Part shown: in pieces, positions 56,101-64,000 of the stretch
Layout of the letters: each line of letters starts with the position of its first letter
How positions within the stretch are numbered: position 1 is the stretch's first letter
Source: Echinarachnius parma
Taxonomy: Eukaryota; Echinodermata; Echinoidea; Clypeasteroida; Echinarachniidae
DNA length: 64,000 nt
Direction of reading: 5' to 3'
NCBI GenBank assembly: GCA_037951105.1
Contig: JBAMJV010000852.1
Location: forward strand, 117,736 to 181,735
The notes under the pieces: model-generated
Told to the model about the DNA's origin: nothing
The model's input: the letters and a program-made list of their open reading frames with translations, nothing else
Database searches by the model: none
Made by a program: the position numbers and the translations under genes

Positions 56101-59100
56101 TTCAGAAACGGCTGAAATATCTATAAACATAACCATTTGTAATAAATGTGGGGCCCCACAAGTATTCGATAATTCTGACCCAGCCGTTAAAATTTGTTTT
56201 AAAATGCTTCCACTTTTCAAAAATTTTCAAAAGAGGTTTTTAGATAGTTGTTGATTATCCTAATCACTATTTCAACAAAACATCACATGCACAATATTTT
56301 ATTTAAAATGGTTTAAATCAATTCGTTTTTTGAAAGCGCCCTCTTTCGTTTGAACAGCTCTTTTTGAATGATAACAGGCTGTTTACTTAGTCGGTTGTAA
56401 TTTTTTCATTCCTTTTGAGCATGGTGGAGTTATAACTATTAGTTTGTAATGTAATGGTGCAGGTTATGGTTACTAAAATTCAGTTTGACTAAAACTGTAC
56501 TCTCTCTACCAGAACTCAACTATCCCTTTAATGTAATTGAGATCTTTCTACAGACCTAATGAGCCTTCTTGTTTGATTCCCAGCAGGAAACCTGCGATGA
56601 TGATGAGGCAGCAGAAGATTGCTCTGGGAGATGTCGTCTGCTTCAACACCATATATGAAAGACTCTGATGAAACACAAAGGAAAAGAATGTTCACATAGA
56701 AATACGTAACAACATTATATTTACAATTATGGTGAGAGCCAAGTTCTGTTTTGATTGGTATCTCTAGTATGCACTCTTCAAATACTTGGTTATACCTTAT
56801 CATCTGAATCTCACACTCACACACACACACACACACTGGTATAGAGACACATTTACACTTGAATCAAACTTTACATTATATGCACAACTCCACTCCATTA
56901 AGAGCATTCTAGCCAGGCCAATCAGGTATCAAAATCTTCTATGGCAAGCCTCATCCATTAATTACTGCAGTTTTGATCCATAGATAGAATGAGATTGTGC
57001 ATAATGGGCAGTAGGTTAATGAAATGATATTTTGACTTGAGGCCATCTTAACTTGACAGTAAATTATTTTACTTGCCCCAAACTGATATCTATCTGGCCC
57101 ACTTGCAAAAATACAAGTGTGGTCGAGTCCTGATTAAGATGCACAACTTACCATGTTGAAAACTGTAGTTAATGATCGTCCAACGTTGTAAAATGCCACA
57201 CCAAGATTCTTTAGACAAAGATTGTTGAATGATATCATCCCCACAAACACTATCGATAGAGGTAGGACCTAATGAGAGGGGTCATAAAAGAGGTTCAAAT
57301 TAGTAGATATTTTCATTTTACCGGTAATAGAAATTTAAATACGAAAGTAAGATTTAAAGATGATTTGAACCAATTGATTTAATCATATTTGAAAAGAAAG
57401 TTTAATGAAACAATGTTTTAATCAATGCAGCAAAAACAATGAATAACTTAGTCTTAAAAATAAATGTAAACTACTGGCTGACTGTGTATCTGTTGGTCTA
57501 ATATGTTACTTTTAAATTGTATTGTAAGAACTAAACAAATAAATTCTGAATCTGACCTACTTGACTCAGAAGCTCACCTCTCGTGTAACTTTGTAGATTG
57601 CAGTATGCAGTCATATTTGACTTGTTGGAAAGTGATCATGTTTGGGAAGAGTGAGCCAGTGAAACTAAGTAGCACACACTGGCTGTAACTTCAAAATTTT
57701 GTAAAAACTATAAAATAAAAAAAATTGCAATGGGCTGTGTGACTCAGAAACTCACCTCTCGTGTGATTTTGTAGTCAAACTTGATCTGTGGGAAAGTGAT
57801 TATGTTTGGGAAGAGTGAGCCGAGGAAGCTAAGTAGCACACATAGCAGCAGGGTGACGACACATTGGTAGAACGTCACGAATAGCGGAGCATCCAACTGT
57901 GAACAAAAGGAGAAAACAACGGATGGAATGTGAGTTTGAATAATCATTCAAATCATTTAAAGGGACTTAGTAACATTGTCCAAATCCTCAAAATAAAATT
58001 TTAATTCTAGCGGTTCCCTCATACCTTGTTGTATTCGTATTACCAATAAAATCATGGGACAGGTTTCGTTTTTTCAAATTTCCCTGTCGTTACAAAGATA
58101 TGTACGATCAAAGTATTCAGATAAGAAAAACTCTGGTGGAGTTTTTCTTACTGTGTACAAAGTGAGTGCAGTGAGTAAGTGACTATCACTTTGCATTTTC
58201 GCTCATTACTTCGCCATGCAATGTCCATTTGACTTGAAATTTTCACACAATACCCTGGGAAATATATGAGATAACAACAATATACATTGCATCAACCATT
58301 CATCACTTTTTGCACATGTCAACAAAGTTACTAGATCCCTTTAATTTGTTTCAACTCTGACTATCCTAATAGCTCTCTGAGTGCCAATTTCATTTGCAAG
58401 AATCAACCTTGATACTGACATTACTGCCGAGAGTTGCGCAAATACAAAATGCTAGAAGAAAAAAAAAACATATTTCTTCCTTGTAGCCCATTCTGGCAAG
58501 TAAAACACAATTTGTTTTGTTTTTGCCTAACCCCCTCCACCCCCCCCCCCCCCCACCTCAAACTCCCATTGCCAAAGAAAAACATCAAACAAATTATGTT
58601 GAATCGAGTTGCCCGATTCAGGCAAGTAAAATTGTGCATAAATTTGTGAAATTTGGTTGCCCAGAGCTACATGTAATTTCAGTGGCCCTGGAACAGCAGG
58701 CCAGTGTTAATCTAGGTTAAACCTTTGAAAGATTGAAAGAAAGAAAGTTACGTACCTTTAGATCTGGGCTGCTCAGCAGATACTTGTTAATGAAGACCAG
58801 CGAGATAGAGATAAACCTGTATATTAAATACAAACATTTAATGAAGACCAGCGAGATAGAGATAAACCTGTACATGTATATTAAACACAAATATTTAATT
58901 GATAATTATCTCTTAGCATACATACTTTTTTTTTTCATCATCAGTTTGTTTGAAACTTTGCAGTACTGGGGGCATATTCTGAAAACGATTTTAAGTTAAA
59001 ATTTATTGTATCTACCATCTACGTCACTAAAATACTACACTGTACTTAAGGAATTGCGATTTGCTAAAATATATTTTAGGGACGTAGATATGACGTAGAT

Positions 59101-60975
59101 AAAAATAAATTTTAAATTCAGAATACACCCCCAGTTTTTTCTGTGTGCATGGTAATTTTGGTTTTGAAAATCTAAAAGTTGCAACAATCATGTGGAAAGT
59201 ACATGTTATGTAACTTGAGTAAAGAAGTAAATAAGAATGATTAACGTCCACATGCTCACATTAATATATGTACTTGTGAACTTTGATAATTAAAGGCCAA
59301 GTTGAGTTTTGGTAATTTCCAAAGTGCCCCCCCAACATCGATTGTAACGGATTTGGTTGATTTCAATTCCATATGAAAGATCATCGAAAAAAACATGGGA
59401 AATAATAATAATTTCCATTCAAATGCTCTAATTGTTGTGAAATTTGCTTTCAAAATATCATATAAAAGTGGTTGACGCCCGGGTATCACTTTTTAGAACC
59501 GCTAGTGCGAGGCACTAGCGTTCTATGTTCTCCTAATAAAAGACTGAAACCAAATATTTGTGTGCACGCTAATTGTGCTTAAAACTATACATATGATACG
59601 GTACTTACCAGCAATTTACTCTCCAATATGTGATCCAACTACCGGGTGGATTAAGATTATGATTTTTCCTTCCATTCCGCAAAAAATCTGTGATATATGC
59701 GCCTCATGGACCAGTCTCTCCGTGTGTTAGCGCGACTGTGAACGAAAGGCGAACGAATGCGAATGGGGCTTGCGAGTTGCGTCAACGGCAGTGTTGGAGT
59801 CATACTTCTATGGTTGCGATACATAATATACACGTACTACTGTATAGTATTACCGCACACAGTGACTGCACTACAGTCCCGTATTACCGCACACTGCACT
59901 ATACAGTCCCGTATTAGGACCTACAACGCTAGTGCTTCGCGCCGAGTTAATTTGACACTTCGAGTTGTAACGGCTCTTTTTGAATGATAACAGGGGTTTT
60001 ACTTTGTCGTTTGTAATTGTGTATACTTTTCGAGCATGGTGAAGTTATAACTATTAGTTTATATCGTAATCGTGCAGGTTTTGGTTACTAAAGTTAAGTT
60101 TGACCAATACTCAACTATCCCTTTAATTGGTCCTTCTCATTATAAGTCCCCATGAGATCAATTATGATAAGGTACCGACAGTAGATTAAGAGATTGGCTT
60201 ATATTTGCGATTATGACAATTCATGCAAATATAAACCTAATATTTGACAATTGACAGACTTATGAAAGTATGGTGTATTTTTATAAAACAAAGTTAGTTT
60301 AGCCTTGACAAAGCTTGACCAGGCATTACTTTATAATTAATACATATGATATATATCGGCATTCTCTACCAAAGTGTGCCAACGACTTGGCATGCATGAC
60401 TAAAAGAACCAATGCTCTATGAAGTGCATGAGCATCGCCATCGGTTCTGCATGCCAAGTCGTGAGCATGCTTTGCTTGATAATGCCATGCATATCTTTGA
60501 CTCGGAACGTTATATACACCATCATGTAAACAAATGTCTGAATGATAAATTTTATATTTCTCATACAAATGTTCTTCTGAATCTGAACAAGCATGAATTG
60601 AAATGGGTTTTGATTTTGCAAATTTCCACCTACTCATGAAGATATCTAGGAGTGAATTGAAAAGCATTTCGGAATGGTGTCTGTATATTTTCACTTTCAG
60701 TGAAACTGACAAGTGACACTTACACGGACAACACAACATAAACAAACACATGACAAACATTTGAGACAGAAATAGAAACCGAAATCGTCATGGTCGTGTC
60801 AAACTCTATAGACTATACTCGTAATAATTATCAGCATTATATATTACCAATATGCACAAACTACGAGGAAGATTTTAAGGTAACGACTTCGGATTGATAC
60901 GGGCTTTCCAGCGGCGCTTATGTCCCCAGCCATCCCGTTAGATCCCCGCAAACCTCCACCCTTGCTGTCGGCCAT
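52583..60975 (-). CDS. SLC35C1: GDP-fucose transporter (SLC35C1-type), 6 coding exons
   Basis: Minus-strand exons 60848-60975, 58756-58816, 57756-57896, 57152-57268, 56556-56664, 52583-53118 join in phase to about 363 aa (human SLC35C1: 364). The protein should have ten membrane helices and import GDP-fucose into the Golgi in exchange for GMP, supplying fucosyltransferases. Family blocks seen: [16 protein letters not shown] (first helix), [56 protein letters not shown], and [20 protein letters not shown] with HNISGTAKA near the C-terminus. R141 lies where human R147 is, and the Thr of SGTAKA corresponds to human T308; both are mutated in the human fucosylation disorder and are kept here. Start at 60975 is the first Met of exon 1 in a suitable length. 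Exon 2 has a duplicated acceptor. Confidence 0.96.
53195..53300 (-). pseudogene. Decayed copy of the 5' part of SLC35C1 exon 6
   Basis: GATAGCATTGAGGGAGACGC, GATGTATGACATGGTACC and AACAAATGAAGAAATAGAAT match the working exon start and adjoining intron 160 bases away. On the minus strand it reads [20 protein letters not shown], that is the exon with about eight codons missing. Confidence 0.75.
53652..54568. mobile_element. 917-bp TIR element, TA target duplication (SLC35C1 intron 5)
   Basis: CTGTATAAGC ends, TA at 53650-53651 and 54569-54570. Both subterminal regions carry (T)TTTCGCG(A/C)(A/G) motifs. It holds two unrecognised short plus-strand frames (53720-53953 and 54009-54272, the latter starting with a hydrophobic stretch), but no transposase signature. 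Confidence 0.75.
55292..55820. mobile_element. 529-bp foldback MITE (CAGGGTGGCCCAGAAATAAC), TA target duplication
   Basis: Arms of about 235 bp from CAGGGTGGCCCAGAAATAAC through GACCTATTGGCTAAAGAATG to ACGGCTCG, inverted on the right. TA at 55290-55291 and 55821-55822. The sequences outside (AAACCTGTTTTAGGGACCAC; GGTGGTCACTGTAT) look like a CAGTCAAACCTGT MITE that it entered. CAGGGTGG ends with TA are typical of mariner derivatives. Confidence 0.88.
55961..56531. mobile_element. TTAAAGGGATAGTTGAGTTTTGG-family copy, related subtype
   Basis: Inverted ends TTAAAGGGATAGTTGAGTTT and CAGAACTCAACTATCCCTTTAA. The interior is the reverse orientation of the 16250 type (GAGGGCGCTACAC, GTTCAGAAACGGCTGAAATA). 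The right end lies about 25 bases from SLC35C1 exon 5. Confidence 0.85.
56556..56664 (-). CDS. SLC35C1: SLC35C1 coding exon 5
   Basis: 36 codons plus 1 base, [20 protein letters not shown] through KQEGSL, acceptor CATCAG, donor GTCTGT (GT but a weak context). Matches LLKQTTS and DQEG of human. Confidence 0.93.
57152..57268 (-). CDS. SLC35C1: SLC35C1 coding exon 4
   Basis: 39 codons, [20 protein letters not shown] through [10 protein letters not shown], acceptor CATTAG, donor GTAAGT. Includes the Arg equivalent to human R147. Confidence 0.96.
57569..57676 (-). pseudogene. Decayed partial copy of SLC35C1 exon 3
   Basis: GACTCAGAAGCTCACCTCTC, GTGTAACTTTGTAG, GGAAAGTGATCATGTTTGGG, AAGAGTGAGCCAGTGAA and AAGTAGCACACA parallel the 3' half of exon 3 and its donor, about 170 bases away. 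A 17-base or so extra segment breaks the frame. Confidence 0.82.
57756..57896 (-). CDS. SLC35C1: SLC35C1 coding exon 3
   Basis: 47 codons, [20 protein letters not shown] through DYKITRE, acceptor TTCACAG, donor GTGAGT. Second membrane helix region. Confidence 0.96.
57957..58344. mobile_element. Inverted copy of the GGATCTAGTAACTTTGTTG family
   Basis: TTTAAAGGGACTTAGTAACA left and AACAAAGTTACTAGATCCCT right. In SLC35C1 intron 2. Confidence 0.8.
58756..58816 (-). CDS. SLC35C1: SLC35C1 coding exon 2
   Basis: 1 base plus 20 codons, [20 protein letters not shown], donor GTACGT. A second acceptor 51 bases upstream (exon would start at 58867) is created by a tandem duplication and also keeps frame. 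Confidence 0.92.
58791..58880. repeat. 51-bp tandem duplication over the SLC35C1 exon 2 acceptor
   Basis: TGAAGACCAGCGAGATAGAG plus ATAAACCTGTA occurs at 58791 and 58842, with TATTAAAT/CACAAA and ATTTA in the spacer of each. It covers the first half of exon 2 and its acceptor. Confidence 0.95.
58967..59133. mobile_element. Small TIR element (CTGGGGGCATATTCTGAA ends)
   Basis: ACTGGGGGCATATTCTGAA versus inverted TTCAGAATACACCCCCAG, with ATCTACGTC / GACGTAGAT internal pairs. Confidence 0.7.
59289..60126. mobile_element. Composite TTAAAGG-GTTGAGTTTTGG element
   Basis: Left end TTAAAGGCCAAGTTGAGTTT; right end ACTCAACTATCCCTTTAA with GGCTCTTTTTGAATGATAAC of the 16250 family (inverted). Between, 59490-59950 is an insert-like stretch framed by CTAGTGCGAGGCACTAGCG and ACGCTAGTGCTTCGCGCC. 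Confidence 0.55.
60848..60975 (-). CDS. SLC35C1: SLC35C1 coding exon 1 (start codon)
   Basis: 42 codons plus 2 bases: [20 protein letters not shown], then a linker to [12 protein letters not shown] and the split Trp, which corresponds to VSLYW in human. Donor GTAATA. A polar N-terminus precedes the first helix. Confidence 0.85.
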
Positions 60976-61374
60976 AGTTCCACGAGCGTACAATCTTGGC
61001 ATATCCTGGTTAAACTCTCTTTTGGGGGCTCCCGACAGGCCCTAGGGTGGACTGAATAGTCGATATGGTGACGTGGACGCCGTAATAATGAAGCCAATGA
61101 AGCCGATTAAACAATAACGTTTGCAGAAGGAGTACTTTTCGAGTGCCATTCAGGGTTTTCAGCATTAATGCACACGAACAATACGGGACGTATATCGACA
61201 CAGCTATTACACATGCTAGCGCATGGTACAGGTAGATCGCATAGCTCTGCATGCTGTGGCGGGCCGGCCAGAGGGCCGCGCGCCTACCGGTGAACCCCTC
61301 CCCCCCCCCCCCCCCCCCCCTCCGACTTGGGTGTCATTTTGTCCATTGGTATGTCCAATGTTAGAAACAAAATG

Positions 61375-61852
61375 TTAAAGGGATAGTTGAGTTTTGGTAG
61401 AGAGGGCGCTAGACTGTTTGTGAGGTAATGAAAAACTGAGTGTAAAATTTGAAAGAGCATAATATTTAAATAATAAAATCATCTTTGTTTGATCAAAATC
61501 GGTTCAGAGACGGCTGAAATATCCATAAATATAACAATTTATAATAAAACTGGGGCTCCAGGTTTATTAGAGAATTTTGAACCAGCCGTTAAAAATTCAA
61601 AAAAATGCTTCCTCTTTTCAAAAAGTTACAAAATAGGTATTTAAATAGAGTGTTTAGAGAGCGCCCTCTTATGTTTTATCGGCTCTTTTTTAATGATAAC
61701 ATGATCTTTACTAAATACGTATTCTTTGTAATTTTGTGTTCCTTTCTAGTTATAACTATTAGTTTGTAATGTAATGATGCAGGTTTTGGTTACTAACATT
61801 CAGTTTCACCAAAACTGTACTCTCCTTACCAGAACTCAACTATCCCTTTAAC
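61375..61852. mobile_element. TTAAAGGGATAGTTGAGTTTTGG-family copy
   Basis: Ends as in 55961-56531. GAGGGCGCTAGAC, ATCGGTTCAGAGACGGCTGA and GAGCGCCCTCTTATG inside. About 400 bases upstream of SLC35C1 exon 1. Confidence 0.88.
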
Positions 61853-61984
61853 AAGAAAAAAACGTCATTTATACTATGTTTTTTCACTACTTTTCTGGAG
61901 GTATGTAAAAATAGCACATTTTCATGTTTTGCTACATTTCTTAGGGTTGGTGAAAATTGAGATTGCATTAACCCTGATAGCAGA

Positions 61985-62425
61985 CACTGGTAAAAATTAC
62001 GTCAAATTTACGTCATTTTACGTCGGGTACGTCGTCTTAACGACGTCTTAAATTAACGTCAAAAAGTGAAGATTTTGCACCCGCGTTTACCGTGATATCG
62101 ACGTCATATTTTGACGTGATATTGACGTATTTTTTTTCCGAAAAGGCGTCTTTATGACGTCTTTAAGTCGTCAATTTGTACCATTAATTACGTTATTAAG
62201 ACGACATAAAGACGTCGTATTGGTCAAAATAAGACGTGATTTTTACGTCTGGATTTGACGTGATTTTCACCTTGTGTACGTCGTCTTTAAGACGTCGTAA
62301 ATTAACGTCAAAAAGTGAAAATTTTGCACCCGCGTTTCACGACATATAGACGTCATATTTTGACGTGCTAGCGACGTCTTTTTATGACGAAAAGACGTCG
62401 TATTGACGTCATATTTTGAAGCGAT
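61985..62425. repeat. ACGTC-rich tandem repeat
   Basis: About 30 ACGT tetramers in 440 bp, as TTACGTC, TGACGT and GACGTC. Two long units match: CGTCAAAAAGTGAAGATTTT with GCACCCGCGTTTAC at about 62055, and the same at about 62305. Confidence 0.9.
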
Positions 62426-62807
62426 TTTTACATTATTATTATTAATAATTAAAAAATTGAGATGGTTATGTCTTGTAGTATATTCCACAGTCAACAGTTT
62501 TATAACATATAACATGTAACACATAATCCTATCCTATTCCTAAATCCTAAACCTATCCTATCCTATAACCTACGTCTAACACCTTACTGATCAGTTGTCG
62601 TATAGGTTCCGTATATATATCCCGCTTCTTAGTATGTGAGATTTAAATGGTTAGTATTGACTGTTTAGTATTTCAAAGAGTTGATGCCTAAATAATTAAT
62701 TTGCAAATCATGTTGAAAATATTAAAAACAGGTTGGTATTTATATTAGTTTTAATATCTGCAAAAACAAGATCATAATAACAATGTTTTCAATGTAAATA
62801 ATTATAA

Positions 62808-63335
62808 AAATTGGAATTTTACTTTGCACTCTAATGCGATTGTTTATAATCGATCATGAATGAATCCTGTATCCATTAGACCTGAAGACGTTAATCATAA
62901 GTCCTACTGTATTTTCTTTTGTTATTCATGTTCTAAAAGGTTTCTTTAGAAAATTTAGCAATATTACCACCTTGGGATCATTGGGTTATTTCCACTTTGA
63001 TACGATCGTTTATAATCGATCATGAATTATTCCTGTAGGCGATCCTATTATGTTGTAGACGTTCATAAGTCCAATATTTGTTTGTTTGTTTTTACTCATG
63101 TTCTAAAGGGATTCTTTAGGAAATCTAGCAATATTACCACCCTGGCATCATTGGGTTATTTCCACTTTGATACTATCGTTTATAATCGATGATGAATTAT
63201 TCCTGTAGGCGATAATAGGTTGTAGACAGTCCAATATTTGTTTGTTTTTTCTCATGTGCTTAAAGGTTTCTTTAGATAATTTAGCAATGTTACCTTGGCA
63301 ACATTGAACATTTGTTGTAGAATTAGCATTATACA
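62808..63335. repeat. Three tandem units of about 180 bp
   Basis: CGTTTATAATCGATCATGAAT-type blocks at 62838, 63005 and 63176, each followed by TTCCTGTAGGCGA-like, TCATGTTCTAAAGG-like, TTTAGCAATATTACCACC-like and (first two) ATTGGGTTATTTCCACTTTG segments. Confidence 0.9.
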
Positions 63336-63374
63336 GATAATCAGCTAAATTGCATATTTGTTTTATTAGGTCAG

Positions 63375-63655
63375 AGGCAGGCGCGCCGGAAGCAGTTTTG
63401 GATTGGGGGGGGGGGGGGCAAAACCCCAAGGGGGCTCACAATTTTTGTGTGTATAGGGGCTCATGCCCAACCACACTCTGGGTTGCCAAGTTTGAGCCAG
63501 AGGTGAGAGTGAGACATTGCGAGGGAGCGAAGCGACTGAGCGGGGGGAGGGTGTGGGAGGGGGGTGTCCCCCCTCCCACGGTAGGGAGTTTTTGCATTTT
63601 TGGACTTGAAATTGTGCAATCTGATGCATACCTAGATAGGAAATTCGGCTGTATT
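63375..63655. repeat. Dispersed GC-rich repeat, inverted copy 1
   Basis: Same order, reversed, as 12058-12300: a G run, GGCTCACAATTTTTGTG, GGGAGCGAAGCGACTGAGCG, CCTCCCACGG and GAAATTGTGCAATCTG. Confidence 0.85.
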
Positions 63656-63719
63656 TGGGAAAGCGTGATATGATTTGATCGACCAGAAAGTTTTAATATA
63701 TTTTTCACGTAGAAAACAA

Positions 63720-64000
63720 ATAATTGACACACTAATAAATATGTACCCCAAAACACACACACACAACACAACATAAACCATAATTATGCAACATTATGTA
63801 TGATCCAACAACACACTGCCAATAATGAGTCCCGATGGAGCGAAGCGCCTGAGGGCTGGGGCAGGGAGGGAGGGGGAGGGTTTGGGAGGGGGTATCCCCC
63901 TCCCACGGTAAGAAAGATTTTGCATTTATGAATTTGAAATTGTGCAATCTGGTGCATACCTAGATAGGAAATTCGGGCTTAAGATTAACTGCATCTGGGA
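63720..64000. repeat. Dispersed GC-rich repeat, inverted copy 2, runs off the edge
   Basis: GGAGCGAAGCGCCTGAGGGC, GGGAGGGGGTATCCCCCTCC, GAAATTGTGCAATCTGGTGC and TACCTAGATAGGAAATTCGG follow the same plan as copy 1. Confidence 0.8.

Overview
This is a stretch of animal nuclear DNA: introns with GT/AG ends, many terminal-inverted-repeat (TIR) elements, microsatellites, long G/C homopolymer runs, low coding density, and a non-LTR retrotransposon. The two host genes match conserved metazoan families. Repeat style and AT-rich composition suggest a marine invertebrate deuterostome, possibly an echinoderm; that placement is a guess from general impression.

I can assemble two complete host genes, both on the minus strand, from short exons with consistent splice phases. 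(1) A NUDT5-type ADP-sugar pyrophosphatase, 8 coding exons between 37596 and 20980, about 229 aa, with an intact Nudix box. A possible 5' untranslated exon ends at 40736. (2) A GDP-fucose transporter of the SLC35C1 type, 6 coding exons between 60975 and 52583, about 363 aa. The two lie head to tail. No functional link between them is implied, except that both handle nucleotide sugars (ADP-ribose/ADP-sugars and GDP-fucose).

Layout. 1-1607: open, edge-truncated LINE (CR1/L2-like endonuclease and start of reverse transcriptase), abutting the end of a hAT-like element rich in GAGTCC repeats. 1895-3587: PIF/Harbinger-like element with a broken MADF-type gene. 3.6-20 kb: repeats only, including a minisatellite (12.8-16.2 kb) split by a 1.75 kb TIR element. 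20.98-37.6 kb: NUDT5 with MITE-filled introns. 35.3-37.3 kb: a hAT-type element with perfect 8-bp target duplications. 38-46 kb: foldbacks and a 2.3 kb element with subterminal repeats. 52.6-61 kb: SLC35C1. 61.3-64 kb: ACGT-rich repeat, a tandem triplication and dispersed repeats.

The most unusual pattern is repeated local duplication of coding-exon edges in both genes. The Nudix-box exon of NUDT5 sits at one end of a 7-unit array with a period of about 205 bp. The six other copies are dead and several share the same breaks. SLC35C1 exon 2 carries a 51-bp tandem duplication that includes its splice acceptor and stays in frame. SLC35C1 exons 3 and 6 and NUDT5 exon 1 also have decayed partial copies next to them.
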